A stretch of DNA of 64,000 nucleotides from Streptomyces sp. NBC_00083 (GTDB lineage: Bacteria > Actinomycetota > Actinomycetes > Streptomycetales > Streptomycetaceae): positions 2,232,001 to 2,296,000 of the forward strand of contig NZ_JAPELY010000001.1 in the NCBI RefSeq assembly GCF_026343295.1. Direction: 5' to 3'. Position numbers and translations under genes: made by a program. Below the pieces are notes generated by a model, which worked only from the letters and a program-made list of their open reading frames with translations, ran no database searches and was not told the origin of the DNA. Shown here piece by piece: positions 42,944 to 52,253 of this stretch. Each line of letters starts with the position of its first letter. Positions within the stretch are counted from its first letter, which is position 1.

Positions 42944-44238
42944 CCACGCACGCACCCACCTGGTACTCCACCGACAACCGCGAGGACCTCTCCCTCGACC
43001 CCGTCGAGCAGGCCGTCCGCGACATCGCGGCGGGCCGGCCCGTGGTCGTCGTCGACGACGAGGACCGCGAGAACGAGGGCGACCTCGTCATCGCCGCCGA
43101 GAAGGCCACCCCCGAGATCGTCGCGTTCATGATGAGCGAGTGCCGCGGTCTGATCTGCGCGCCCATGGAGGGCGAGGACCTCGACCGGCTCGAACTGCCC
43201 CAGATGGTCGAGCACAACACCGAGTCGATGAAGACCGCCTTCACCGTCTCCGTCGACGCGACCGCCGCCCACGGCGTCAGCACCGGCATCTCCGCCGCCG
43301 ACCGCGCCACCACGCTGCGCCTGCTCGCCGACGGCCGCTCCGCCACCGGCGACTTCGTCCGCCCCGGCCACATCTTCCCGCTGCGCGCCAAGCCCGGCGG
43401 CGTCCTGGTGCGCAACGGCCACACCGAGGCCGCCGTCGACCTCGCCCGGCTCGCGGGGCTCGCCCCGGCCGGCGCCATCGTCGAGATCGCGGGCGAGGAC
43501 GGCGTCATGCTGCGCCTGCCCGAACTCGTGCCGTTCGCCCGCAAGCACGGCCTGACGATCATCTCCATCGAGGACCTGATCGCCTACCGCCGCTCCGCCG
43601 AGCCCACCGTGCGCCGCGAGGCCGAGGTCCATCTGCCCACCGCCACGGGCGAGTTCACCGCGTACGGCTACCGCTCCACCGTCGACGGCGTCGAGCACGT
43701 GGCCCTGGTCCACGGCGACATCGGCGACGGCGAGGACGTCCTGGTGCGCGTCCACTCCGAATGCCTGACCGGCGACATCTTCCACTCGCTGCGCTGCGAC
43801 TGCGGCCCGCAGCTGCAGGCCTCCATGGAACGCATCACCGAGGCCGGCCGCGGCATCGTGGTCTACCTGCGCGGCCACGAGGGCCGCGGCATCGGCCTGC
43901 TGTCCAAGCTCCGGGCCTACGAACTCCAGGAGCGCGGCCGCGACACCCTCGACGCCAACCTGGAGCTCGGCCTGCCCGCCGACGCCCGCGACTACGCCGC
44001 CGGCGCCCAGATCCTCGCCGACCTCGGCGTGCACAGCCTGCGGCTCATGACCAACAACCCCGACAAGATCACCGCCCTGGTGCGGCACGGCCTGACCGTG
44101 TCGGGCCGGGAGCCGATGCCCGTCCAGGCGGGCGAGCACAACCTGCGGTACCTGAAGACCAAGCGGGACCGCATGGGGCACGACCTGCCGTGGCTGGACG
44201 GCGCCCCGGCGCCGATGTCGGCCTGCGGCAACCAGTGA
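42940..44238 (+). CDS. ribBA: Bifunctional DHBP synthase / GTP cyclohydrolase II
   Basis: Makes both riboflavin precursors: 3,4-dihydroxy-2-butanone 4-phosphate from ribulose-5-P (RibB half, ~1-210, [15 protein letters not shown] and [13 protein letters not shown]-type motifs), and the pyrimidine from GTP (RibA half). RibA zinc ligands are clear: [15 protein letters not shown] (C-x10-C-x-C), with the catalytic loop [19 protein letters not shown]. 432 residues, ATG at 42940 overlapping the transporter stop. ribH follows after 49 bases. Confidence 0.97.
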   Translation: MTTHAPTWYSTDNREDLSLDPVEQAVRDIAAGRPVVVVDDEDRENEGDLVIAAEKATPEIVAFMMSECRGLICAPMEGEDLDRLELPQMVEHNTESMKTAFTVSVDATAAHGVSTGISAADRATTLRLLADGRSATGDFVRPGHIFPLRAKPGGVLVRNGHTEAAVDLARLAGLAPAGAIVEIAGEDGVMLRLPELVPFARKHGLTIISIEDLIAYRRSAEPTVRREAEVHLPTATGEFTAYGYRSTVDGVEHVALVHGDIGDGEDVLVRVHSECLTGDIFHSLRCDCGPQLQASMERITEAGRGIVVYLRGHEGRGIGLLSKLRAYELQERGRDTLDANLELGLPADARDYAAGAQILADLGVHSLRLMTNNPDKITALVRHGLTVSGREPMPVQAGEHNLRYLKTKRDRMGHDLPWLDGAPAPMSACGNQ

Positions 44239-44287
44239 CCCCGTAACCACGTCAGTCAGCACACCGGAAAGACCTGAAGGAGAGCAC

Positions 44288-44773
44288 GTGAGTGGCAAGG
44301 GCGCACCCGAACTGTCCGTACGCAACTGCGGAGACCTCCGTGTCGCCGTCGTCGCGGCACAGTGGCACGAGAAGGTGATGGACGGACTCGTCGACGGCGC
44401 CCTGCGCGCCCTGCACGAGCTCGGCATCGACGAGCCGACACTGCTGCGCGTGCCCGGCAGCTTCGAACTGCCGGTCGTGGCGAAGGTCCTCGCGGGCCGC
44501 GGCTACGATGCCGTCGTCGCGCTCGGTGTCGTCATCAGGGGCGGCACCCCGCACTTCGAGTACGTGTGCCAGGGTGTCACCAACGGCCTCACCCAGGTCA
44601 CCGTGGACACCGGCGTACCCGTCGGGTTCGGCGTACTGACCTGCGACACCGAGGAGCAGGCCCTGGACCGGGCCGGCCTCGAAGGGTCGAACGAGGACAA
44701 GGGGCACGAAGCGGTCACCGCCGCCGTCGCCACCGCGGCCACGCTGCGCACGGTCAGCGAACCCTGGCGCTGA
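44288..44773 (+). CDS. ribH: 6,7-dimethyl-8-ribityllumazine synthase
   Basis: Penultimate step of riboflavin synthesis, forming the icosahedral or pentameric lumazine synthase. 161 residues from a GTG with GAAGGAGA upstream. Motifs: [49 protein letters not shown] (active-site His), and [16 protein letters not shown]. It ends the rib operon; hisE begins 35 bases later in the same direction, so readthrough into the his genes is likely. Confidence 0.97.
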   Translation: MSGKGAPELSVRNCGDLRVAVVAAQWHEKVMDGLVDGALRALHELGIDEPTLLRVPGSFELPVVAKVLAGRGYDAVVALGVVIRGGTPHFEYVCQGVTNGLTQVTVDTGVPVGFGVLTCDTEEQALDRAGLEGSNEDKGHEAVTAAVATAATLRTVSEPWR

Positions 44774-44808
44774 GCGACCGGAAACCACCCCTTACCCTAA
44801 GAAGCATC

Positions 44809-45090
44809 ATGGCGAACAAACCCTCCAAGAGCTTCGAAGAGCTCTTCACCGAGCTCCAGCTCAAGGCCGCCAACGGCGACCCCTCCACCTCCCGCACCGC
44901 CGAGCTGGTGGGCAAGGGCGTGCATGCCATCGGCAAGAAGGTCGTCGAGGAGGCCGCCGAAGTCTGGATGGCCGCCGAGTACGAGGGCAAGGAAGCCGCC
45001 GCCGAGGAGATCTCGCAGCTGCTGTACCACGTCCAGGTGATGATGGTCGCGCGCGGGATCTCCCTCGACGACGTCTACGCCCACCTCTGA
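44809..45090 (+). CDS. hisE: Phosphoribosyl-ATP pyrophosphatase
   Basis: Second step of histidine synthesis, a stand-alone HisE of 93 residues (all-alpha NTP pyrophosphatase). The metal-binding EExxE/D motifs are visible: [35 protein letters not shown] at 44809, short gap to ribH, and 70 bases before hisG. The ribH-hisE-hisG arrangement joins two pathways that both draw on nucleotides and pentose phosphate. Confidence 0.96.
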   Translation: MANKPSKSFEELFTELQLKAANGDPSTSRTAELVGKGVHAIGKKVVEEAAEVWMAAEYEGKEAAAEEISQLLYHVQVMMVARGISLDDVYAHL

Positions 45091-45160
45091 GCACACCCTG
45101 CGCCCGGCCCACCGCCGCGCACCCACCGGCACCACTTCGTCCACAAAGGAAGCTGACCTC

Positions 45161-46018
45161 ATGCTGCGCATCGCCGTCCCCAACAAGGGTTCACTCTCCG
45201 GGCCTGCGTCGGCGATGCTCCATGAGGCCGGCTACCGGATGCGCAAGGAGTCGAAGGAACTCGTCACCGTCGACCCCGTCAACGAGGTCGAGTTCTTCTA
45301 CCTGCGGCCCAAGGACATCGCGATCTACGTGTCCGCGGGCAAGCTGGACATCGGCATCACCGGCGAGGACCTGCTGATCGACTCCGGCGCCGACGCCGAG
45401 GTCATCCTGCCGCTCGGCTTCGCCCGCTCCACCTTCCGCTTCGCCGCGAAGCCCGGCACCGTCACCTCCGTCCAGGACCTGGCGGGCAAGACGATCGCCA
45501 CCTCCTACGAGGGCATCGTCGGCAAGCACCTCGCCGAGGCCGGCGTGAAGGCCTCCGTGGTGCACCTGGACGGCGCCGTGGAGACCGCGATCGAGCTCGG
45601 CGTCGCCGAGGCCATCGCGGACGTCGTGGAGACCGGGACCTCGCTGCGCAACGCGGGCCTCGAAGTCTTCGGCGAGCCGATCATGAAGTCCGAAGCGGCC
45701 GTCATCCGCGGCACCGTCACGGCGACCGACGGCGCCGCGCAGCTGAAGGTCGAGCAGTTCCTGCGCCGCCTCCAGGGCGTCCTGGTCGCCCGCAGCTACG
45801 TGATGATGGACTACGACTGCCGCGCCGAGCACCTGGAGCGGGCCGTCGCGCTCACCCCCGGTCTCGAATCGCCGACGATCTCCCCGCTGCACAACGAGGG
45901 CTGGGTCGCCGTCCGCTCGATGGTCCCCGCCAATGACTCCCAGCGGGTCATGGACGACCTGTACGAGCTGGGCGCCCGCGCCATCCTCACCACGGCCATC
46001 CACGCCTGCCGCCTCTGA
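45161..46018 (+). CDS. hisG: ATP phosphoribosyltransferase (long form)
   Basis: First and feedback-controlled step of histidine synthesis: ATP + PRPP to phosphoribosyl-ATP. 285 residues, the hexameric long form. Catalytic domain motifs: LRIAVPNKGSLSGPA, DIGITGEDLLIDSGADAEVILPLGF, and the PRPP-binding ETGTSLRNAGLEVF. The C-terminal ~75 residues (MMDYDCRAEHLERAVALTPGLESPTISPLHNEGWVAVRSMV) are the histidine-binding regulatory domain. Confidence 0.97.
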   Translation: MLRIAVPNKGSLSGPASAMLHEAGYRMRKESKELVTVDPVNEVEFFYLRPKDIAIYVSAGKLDIGITGEDLLIDSGADAEVILPLGFARSTFRFAAKPGTVTSVQDLAGKTIATSYEGIVGKHLAEAGVKASVVHLDGAVETAIELGVAEAIADVVETGTSLRNAGLEVFGEPIMKSEAAVIRGTVTATDGAAQLKVEQFLRRLQGVLVARSYVMMDYDCRAEHLERAVALTPGLESPTISPLHNEGWVAVRSMVPANDSQRVMDDLYELGARAILTTAIHACRL

Positions 46019-46077
46019 CCCCGCCGGCGACGACGACAGCCCCGACAGCCCCGACAGCAACGAAAGCGAACGACACC

Positions 46078-46557
46078 GTGTCCGCCCCCGCACCCCGACC
46101 GCCCGGCCTGCCGGTCACGTTCAGGCCGACCGCCACCCGTGCGGTCCTCCTGATCAGCGCGGCCGCCATGTTCGTCGCCATGACGGTGATGTCGCTGCTC
46201 CTGGAGACCCTCAGCGGGGGCGAGCGGGGCAGCTTCATCCTGATGGCCGCCCTGTTCGCCGCGGTGCTCGTCCTGCTCAGCCGCCCCAAGGTCGTCGCCG
46301 ACGACCACGGGGTCACCGTGGTCAACCTCACCGGCAGGCGCCGCCTCGCCTGGGCGGAGATCCTGCGGGTCAACCTCCGCCAGGGCGACCCCTGGGTCTT
46401 CCTCGACCTCTCCGACGGCACCAGCCTGCCCGCCCTCGGCATCCAGCCGGCCAGCGGCAGAGCGCGGGCCATCCGCGACGCCAAGGCACTGCGCTCCCTC
46501 GCGGAAATCCACGGCACGCGGACCGATTCACCCGGCACGGCTCACGACAACGGCTGA
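46078..46557 (+). CDS. PH-domain-containing membrane protein
   Basis: 159 residues from a GTG 59 bases after hisG. Two adjacent hydrophobic segments (AVLLISAAAMFVAMTVMSLLLETL and FILMAALFAAVLVLL, ~20-70) precede a bacterial PH domain of the bPH6 kind (ADDHGVTVVNLTGRRRLAWAEILRVNLRQGDPWVFLDLSDGTSLPALGIQ). This family commonly follows hisG in Streptomyces. The leader contains a short GACAGCCCC repeat. Function unknown; an envelope or lipid-linked role is only inferred. Confidence 0.85.
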   Translation: MSAPAPRPPGLPVTFRPTATRAVLLISAAAMFVAMTVMSLLLETLSGGERGSFILMAALFAAVLVLLSRPKVVADDHGVTVVNLTGRRRLAWAEILRVNLRQGDPWVFLDLSDGTSLPALGIQPASGRARAIRDAKALRSLAEIHGTRTDSPGTAHDNG

Positions 46558-46741
46558 GCCCCCTGCCCCACCCGGCACCATCTTGATTACCCTGATGTCG
46601 GCGGCGCCGAGCGCGCCCCGCCCCGCACACGCGCCTGCACCACCGGCCGCGGGGCCACCTGCGACCCGAGGAGTGACTCCCTCCAGCAATGGACGGATCG
46701 TCCGGTAGTACCTGCGCCGCCCCCTCCCAGGAGGCGGCGGC

Positions 46742-48079
46742 ATGACCATCTCACTCGTGCTGCTCTGCGCGGCATTCCTTCTCATCCTCGCCAACGGCTT
46801 CTTCGTGGCCGCCGAATTCGGCCTGGTCACCGTCGACCGGCCGGACGCCGAGCGCGCCGCGGCCGAGGGCGACCGCCGGGCCCGCACCGTGGTGCGCGCC
46901 CTGCGCGAGCTGTCCTTCCAGCTGTCGGGGACCCAGCTCGGCATCACCATCACCTCGCTCGTCGTCGGCATGCTCGCCGAGCCCGCGCTCGCCGACCTGC
47001 TCGACGGGCCGATCGCCGCCACCGGCCTGCCGCACGGCGCCGCGTCCGGCATCAGCGTCGTGCTCGGCATGCTGCTCGCCGCCGCCGTGCAAATGGTGAT
47101 CGGCGAACTCGTACCGAAGAACTGGGCGGTCTCCAAGCCGCTCCAGGTGGCCCGCTTCGTGGCCGGCCCCCAGGACCGCTTCTCGCGGCTGTTCCGGCCG
47201 GTCATCGCGCTGCTCAACACCGTCGCCAACCGCTTGGTGCGGGCGCTCGGTGTGGAGCCCGCCGACGAGCTGGCCTCCGCCCGCACCCCCGGCGAACTGG
47301 TCTCCCTGGTGAAGCACTCCGCCCAGGCCGGCGCCCTGGAACAGGACACCGCGGACCTCTTCGTACGGACCCTCTCGCTCGGCCACCTCACCGCGGAGAA
47401 CGTGATGACCCCCCGCGTCAAGGTCAGCGCCCTGCAGACCACGGCGACCGCCGCCGACGTGCTCAACCTGACCCGCGCCACCGGCCTCTCCCGCTTCCCC
47501 GTCTACCGGGAGCGGATCGACGAGGTCGTCGGCATGGTCCACCTCAAGGACGCCCTCGCGGTACGCCCCGAGGAGCGGCTGCGCACCGCGGTGGGCCTGA
47601 TCGCCGTGCCGCCGCTGCTCGTCCCCCAGACGCTGCCCGTGCAGCACCTCCTGGGGCGGCTGCGCAGCGAGCAGCCGATCGCCGTCGTCGTCGACGAGTA
47701 CGGGGGCACGGCCGGCGTCGTGACCCTGGAGGACATCGTCGAGGAGCTGGTCGGCGAGGTGCGCGACGAGCACGACGGCGTGGACGCCGGCCGGCCCGAG
47801 CTCGCCGCGGTGGCGCCCGAGGACGGCAGGCCCGCCTGGGAGGCCGACGGCAGCTGCCGGGTCCTGCACCTGGGCCGGATAGGTCTCGAAGCCCCCGAGG
47901 GGCCCTACGAGACCGTCGCCGGGCTCGTCGCCGACCTGCTCGGCCGCATCCCGGTCCCCGGCGACCGGGTGGAGCTGCCCGGCTGGCGGATCCAGGTCCG
48001 TCAGGTCGAGCGGTACCGCGCGGAGCGGGTCCGCTTCGTGCGTGCCGCCGACGCACCCCTGGCGGAGGCCACCCGATGA
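46742..48079 (+). CDS. CNNM/HlyC-CorC-family membrane protein
   Basis: 445 residues. DUF21 transmembrane domain with 3-4 helices (LLCAAFLLILANGFFVAAEFGLVTVDR, LSGTQLGITITSLVVGMLAEP, VIGELVPKNWAVSKP) at ~1-190. A tandem CBS pair follows (NVMTPRVKVSALQ, VVDEYGGTAGVVTLEDIVEELVGEVRDE), then a CorC_HlyC domain. Such proteins are linked to Mg2+/Co2+ efflux or homeostasis; the old hemolysin label is misleading. ATG at 46742 with AGGAGG upstream; the stop overlaps the next, paralogous gene by 4 bases. They may form a heteromer. Confidence 0.92.
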   Translation: MTISLVLLCAAFLLILANGFFVAAEFGLVTVDRPDAERAAAEGDRRARTVVRALRELSFQLSGTQLGITITSLVVGMLAEPALADLLDGPIAATGLPHGAASGISVVLGMLLAAAVQMVIGELVPKNWAVSKPLQVARFVAGPQDRFSRLFRPVIALLNTVANRLVRALGVEPADELASARTPGELVSLVKHSAQAGALEQDTADLFVRTLSLGHLTAENVMTPRVKVSALQTTATAADVLNLTRATGLSRFPVYRERIDEVVGMVHLKDALAVRPEERLRTAVGLIAVPPLLVPQTLPVQHLLGRLRSEQPIAVVVDEYGGTAGVVTLEDIVEELVGEVRDEHDGVDAGRPELAAVAPEDGRPAWEADGSCRVLHLGRIGLEAPEGPYETVAGLVADLLGRIPVPGDRVELPGWRIQVRQVERYRAERVRFVRAADAPLAEATR

Positions 48080-49170
48080 GCGTGCTCCAACTCCTGTTCG
48101 CGCTGCTGCTCGTGCTCGCCAACGGGTTCTTCGTCGGCGCCGAGTTCGCACTGGTCTCCGTGCGCCGCAGCCAGATCGAACCGCTGGCCGCCTCCTCCGC
48201 GCGCGCCCGCCAGGTGCTGCACGGCCTGGAGAACCTGCCGCAGATGATGGCCGCCGCCCAATTCGGCATCACCATCTGCTCGTTGACGCTCGGCGCGGTC
48301 GCCGAGCCGACCGTGGCCCGGCTCCTGGAACCCCTCTTCCACGCGGCCGGGCTCCCCGAGGGCCTCGTCCACCCGCTCGGCTACGTCATCGCGCTGGCGC
48401 TGGTGGTCTCGCTGCACCTCGTCATCGGTGAGATGGTCCCGAAGAACCTGGCCATGGCGGCGCCGGAGCGGACCGCGCTGTGGTTCAGCCCGGGGCTGGT
48501 CGCCTTCGCACGGGTCTGCAAGCCGGTGACGATCGCGCTCGGCGCCTGTGCGCGCCTGATCCTCAAGCTCTTCCGGGTCGAGCCCAAGGACGAGGTGGAG
48601 GCCGTCTTCACCAGCGTCCAGCTCGGCCGTCTCGTCGAGGACTCCGGCCAGGCCGGGCTCCTGGAGCCCGAGGCGCAGGAGCGCCTGGAGGACGCCCTGG
48701 AGCTCGGCAGCCGCCCGGTGACCGAGGTCCTGCTCGACCGGGCGTCCCTGGTCACGGTGGGCTGCGCGGTCACCCCGCGGGAGCTGGAGGAGCTCACGGT
48801 GCGCACCGGGTTCTCCCGCTTCCCGGTGTGCGCCGAGGGAGGCGCCTTCATGGGCTTCCTGCACGTCAAGGACGTACTCGACGTGGAGGAACGGGAGCGC
48901 GCCGTGCCGCAGCAGCTGTGGCGCCCGCTCGCCACCCTGCGGGCCGAACTGCCCCTGGACGACGCGCTCACCGTGATGCGCCGCGCCGCCACCCACCTCG
49001 CCCAGGTCACCGACGGATCCGGCCGGGTGCTCGGCCTCGTCGCCCTGGAGGACATGCTGGAGATGCTGGTGGGCGAGGTCCGCGACCCCGCGCACCGCGA
49101 GGAGCCCACCCCGCTGACGCGGCTCGCCGAGCCCCGCGGCGAACAGGCACAGCAGGCCCTGGCCGGCTAG
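48076..49170 (+). CDS. CNNM-family membrane protein, paralogue of the preceding gene
   Basis: 364 residues. DUF21 (LLFALLLVLANGFFVGAEFALVSVRRSQ, AQFGITICSLTLGAVAEP, HLVIGEMVPKNLAMA) plus CBS pair, but the second CBS and the C-terminal CorC_HlyC domain are shortened or absent compared with its neighbour. ATG lies inside the stop of the first copy. Its TAG abuts the stop of the convergent AAA+ gene with no base between. The truncated architecture suggests it works as a partner of the full-length paralogue. Confidence 0.92.
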   Translation: MSVLQLLFALLLVLANGFFVGAEFALVSVRRSQIEPLAASSARARQVLHGLENLPQMMAAAQFGITICSLTLGAVAEPTVARLLEPLFHAAGLPEGLVHPLGYVIALALVVSLHLVIGEMVPKNLAMAAPERTALWFSPGLVAFARVCKPVTIALGACARLILKLFRVEPKDEVEAVFTSVQLGRLVEDSGQAGLLEPEAQERLEDALELGSRPVTEVLLDRASLVTVGCAVTPRELEELTVRTGFSRFPVCAEGGAFMGFLHVKDVLDVEERERAVPQQLWRPLATLRAELPLDDALTVMRRAATHLAQVTDGSGRVLGLVALEDMLEMLVGEVRDPAHREEPTPLTRLAEPRGEQAQQALAG

Positions 49171-51066
49171 CTAGAGCGGTTCCTGAGGGTCGCGGCGGGC
49201 GGGGCCGCGACCCGACAGGACCTCGCCGTAGGCCTGCATCAGATCGGGCAGCCGCAGCGTGGAGAGGTCGTCCCGGGTCGGCGTCGTCGGATACAGCGAC
49301 AGCCTCAGGTCCCGGTAGGCGCAGCTCTTCTCGTACAGGGTGCGCAGGAAGCGGCCGTTGCCCAGCTCGTCGATCCAGCCCTGGTCGACGACGTGGCCGC
49401 TGATCGAGCGCAGCTCGTCGAGGGCCTCCTCGTCCCACGCGTCGCCGTTCTCGGCGGCGAGCACCTCGCCGATCGAGGTCAGCTCCAGGGGGCGGTAGGA
49501 GGGGAAGTCGACGCGGGTGGTGAAGCGGGAGGACAGGCCCGGGTTGGTGGCGAGCAGCCGGTCCATGCCCTCGGGGTATCCGGCGAGGATCACCACCAGG
49601 TGATCGCGGTTGTCCTCGGCCCGTTTGAGGAGCACCTGGAGCGCCTCGTCGCCGTACGCGTCGCCCTTGCTGTAGCCGGAGTTGGAGAGCGAGTACGCCT
49701 CGTCGACGAAGAGCACGCCGCCCAGCGCCGAGTCGATCAGCTCGTTGGCCTTGACGGCGGTCTGGCCGAGGAACTCGCCGACCAGGTCGGCTCGTTGGGC
49801 CTCCACCAGATGGTCGCCGCCGAGCAGCCCGAGCGCGTAGAAGACCCGGCCCAGGATGCGGGCCACGGTGGTCTTGCCGGTGCCCGAGGGGCCCGAGAAG
49901 ACAAAGTGACGTTTCGGCGGCTGGACGGGTAATCCCTGACTGGCTCTGAGCCGAGCCATGTTGAGCTGTGCGGAGAGCGCCTTGACCTGACGCTTGACCG
50001 GTTCGAGGCCGACCATCCGCTCCAGCTCGGCCAGCGCCTCGGCGAGCAGCACCGAGTCGGTGGGCCCCGCCGGGAACCGTGGGGCGCCGGGCTGAGCCGG
50101 CCCGCCCGGCTTGTCCCGTACGCCGTCGCGCCCCGGGCCGGCTGGACCGGCGAGCGGTGCCGGGGGCTCCCCGATGAGCCTCAGCTCGCGGCCGTCGGGC
50201 TGCTCGAACCCGGGGACGGTCTCGGCCTCCGCCTCCACGGTGTCCCCGAAGCCGGACAGGGCGACCGCGGCCAGATCGGGGGGATCGTCGGAGCCGTCGA
50301 ACCCGTCGTTCTCGGTGATGGCGGTGAGACGGGCCGCGGTGTCCATGAACGCGGGATCGACGCGGTGCACCGCCCGGTACAGCGGCAGGGCGGCGGCCGA
50401 GCGCCCGGTGCCCTCGTGGGCGCGGGCCAGCCAGTAGCGCAGCTCCTTGCGCTGGGGCTGTTCGCTGCGGCAGCGCATCAGGGCGGCCGAGAGCAGAGGC
50501 TCCGCCTGGCCGAACATGTCGAGGCGGACCCGCGCCATCCCGCCGAACAGGCCGGCCTCGATGCCGAGCAGCGGATCGTCCACCAACGGCTCGGTGTGGC
50601 GCACCAGTTGCTCCCAGTCCTTGACCAGGTAGGCGCGGCAGGCGTGCAGGAAACGGACCTGAGGATCGGCGTCGACGGGCGGCAGACCCGCCAACGCCCG
50701 GTCCAGCTCGGGCACATGGCGTCCGTCGAGCCAGTGCGAGGCGTGCGCGAGCAGCAGATCGCGCGGACTCTCCAGGACCGGCTGCACCCACCAGCCGAGC
50801 CAGTACCAGGAGTTGAGGGTCCTGCGATGACTCGCCCGCTGCTCGCCGAAACGTTCGCGGTGGCGATACATGCGCAGCAGCGCGGTGGTGGTGTCCACCC
50901 GCAGCGCGTGCAGCCCGAGCCAGCCGTCCGCCATCGAGGGGTCGAGCCGCACGGCCGTGCGGAACTCCTCCTCGGCCTGCGGATACGCGCCCATCGTGTA
51001 CGCGTCCACCCCGCGCAGCCAGGCGAGATCGGCCGGGGCGTGCGCGCCCGTAGTGCCGAAGTCCAT
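49171..51066 (-). CDS. TPR-AAA+ ATPase (EccA/CbbX-like)
   Basis: 631 residues from the ATG at 51066, with GGGGGA upstream (GTG 51078 is possible). The N-terminal ~250 residues are helical TPR-like repeats (AWLRGVDAYTMGAYPQAEEEFRTAVRLDPSMADGW). A Gly/Pro-rich linker precedes a CbbX/EccA-type AAA+ domain: Walker A GPSGTGKT at 392-399, Walker B VLFVDE at 451-456, sensor 1 and Arg finger region (GYPEGMDRLL, SRFTTRVDFP). It resembles the cytosolic ATPase of type VII secretion, but no other ESX gene is nearby. Confidence 0.9.
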   Translation of the reverse strand: MDFGTTGAHAPADLAWLRGVDAYTMGAYPQAEEEFRTAVRLDPSMADGWLGLHALRVDTTTALLRMYRHRERFGEQRASHRRTLNSWYWLGWWVQPVLESPRDLLLAHASHWLDGRHVPELDRALAGLPPVDADPQVRFLHACRAYLVKDWEQLVRHTEPLVDDPLLGIEAGLFGGMARVRLDMFGQAEPLLSAALMRCRSEQPQRKELRYWLARAHEGTGRSAAALPLYRAVHRVDPAFMDTAARLTAITENDGFDGSDDPPDLAAVALSGFGDTVEAEAETVPGFEQPDGRELRLIGEPPAPLAGPAGPGRDGVRDKPGGPAQPGAPRFPAGPTDSVLLAEALAELERMVGLEPVKRQVKALSAQLNMARLRASQGLPVQPPKRHFVFSGPSGTGKTTVARILGRVFYALGLLGGDHLVEAQRADLVGEFLGQTAVKANELIDSALGGVLFVDEAYSLSNSGYSKGDAYGDEALQVLLKRAEDNRDHLVVILAGYPEGMDRLLATNPGLSSRFTTRVDFPSYRPLELTSIGEVLAAENGDAWDEEALDELRSISGHVVDQGWIDELGNGRFLRTLYEKSCAYRDLRLSLYPTTPTRDDLSTLRLPDLMQAYGEVLSGRGPARRDPQEPL

Positions 51067-51398
51067 CACGTCCCCCACACCGTGCCCCGTGCTGAACCGC
51101 CAATTCGCCCAAGGGAATTGACGGGAGTTGACCGCACCGAGGGCATCGTACCTGCGAGGGGGCCTCCTGCCGTAGGGGGCGCGGAGGGGGCATTGGTGGT
51201 GACCGAGGGTGAGCGAAAAGCCCTGGGTGACGGCCCGAAGCGGGCGGAAAGGACAGAACGAAGCCCCCGATCACGGGGGAACAACCGGGGGCTTCGTGTC
51301 CGCGGCGACTTCGGAAAGCCGCACATTGAGAACGTAAGACCTGTATGGCCCCTGGGTCAAGCGGAGTTGAGGCACTGTGTGGGCCGATTTGCGACTCT
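51067..51398. other. Intergenic region between AAA+ gene and uridine-kinase-like gene
   Basis: Holds the terminator at 51258-51297 and must hold the promoter of the AAA+ gene. No small gene or tRNA recognised. Confidence 0.6.
51258..51297 (-). terminator. Terminator downstream of the uridine-kinase-like gene
   Basis: A 12-bp perfect stem ACGAAGCCCCCG/CGGGGGCTTCGT with a 16-base loop that itself contains a CCCCG/CGGGG competitor. It is 100 bases beyond the kinase-like stop. Confidence 0.7.
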
Positions 51399-52049
51399 TC
51401 AGCAAGGCGGGGTGAGGCCGTCACGCTGGGTGAGCGAATGAGGAGCGTCGAGTGTCGACTCGGGCCCCGGGCGCCACGTGTACCCCTCGGGCACCTGGCG
51501 CACCACCGCGTCCGCGAAGGGGCGCGAGGGGTCGTCGTCGAAATGACGCACCTCCGCCCGTGTCCACGCGTCCCAGAAGGCGGAGAGCTCCGGTCCGTCG
51601 CGGTGTCGGCCGCGTGCCCAGGACGACTCCGCGCCGAGCTCCATCCAGACGAGCAGGGCCAGCGCGGGGCGCAGCGCGCGGCGGCCGGCCCCGACCCCCT
51701 CGACGATCACCACCGGCGCGGGCTCCAGGGCGCGGGCCGGCCCGCAGCACCGCAGCTGCCAGTCGTACGGCTCGTACCGGGCGGCCTCGCCGCGCGCGAA
51801 CGGGTCGAGCACCTGCCGGCGCAGCCGGTGCGTCCAGCCGAAGAACTCCTCGTGCGTGGCGAGATCGTCCAGATGCAGCACCGGCGCCCCACCGAGCGCC
51901 TGGGCGAGGCGGCCGGCCAGCGTGGACTTGCCCGAGCCCGCGTGCCCGTCCACCGCGACCAGCCGCACCGGCCCGCACGAGGGCCTCGACTCCCTTACGC
52001 GGGCGGCCAGTTCGGGCAGGGCGTTGCCGGGGGGAGGCGAGCTGTTCAT
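51399..52049 (-). CDS. Uridine kinase-like P-loop protein
   Basis: 216 residues from the ATG at 52049, with AGGA 5 bases upstream. P-loop GHAGSGKS at residues 35-42 is followed by LHLDDLATHEEFFGWTHRL, the pattern of uridine kinase/AAA_17-like enzymes in Streptomyces. VVIVEGVGAGRRALRPALALLVWMEL is the Walker B strand region. It is shorter than Udk of E. coli-type organisms and lacks obvious nucleoside-specific motifs that I can confirm, so the substrate is uncertain. Monocistronic. Confidence 0.8.
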   Translation of the reverse strand: MNSSPPPGNALPELAARVRESRPSCGPVRLVAVDGHAGSGKSTLAGRLAQALGGAPVLHLDDLATHEEFFGWTHRLRRQVLDPFARGEAARYEPYDWQLRCCGPARALEPAPVVIVEGVGAGRRALRPALALLVWMELGAESSWARGRHRDGPELSAFWDAWTRAEVRHFDDDPSRPFADAVVRQVPEGYTWRPGPESTLDAPHSLTQRDGLTPPC

Positions 52050-52253
52050 GCGTCCTGCCTGGGTATGGTCGAAGGTCCGGGGTCCGACCGTACCCGGTGG
52101 CGGTACGCCCACCCAGGTCATGCCAGTGGTCGAGACCAATATTGACGGCGGGACGCGTGCCGAATCACTGGCAGGACGGACCCCCTTCCCGGGATAGTTG
52201 GCCCGCTGTCGTGCACGCACCGCCCCATCCGTAACCGACTGGGGGTCCCCACC

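Noticed and set aside
46558-46741. Metal-sensing riboswitch ahead of the CNNM genes
   Set aside because: Only a GC-rich hairpin overlapping the ribosome binding site is visible; no M-box or yybP-ykoY core.
49171-51066. Type VII secretion locus
   Set aside because: Only an EccA-like ATPase is present; none of the other ESX components is in the window.
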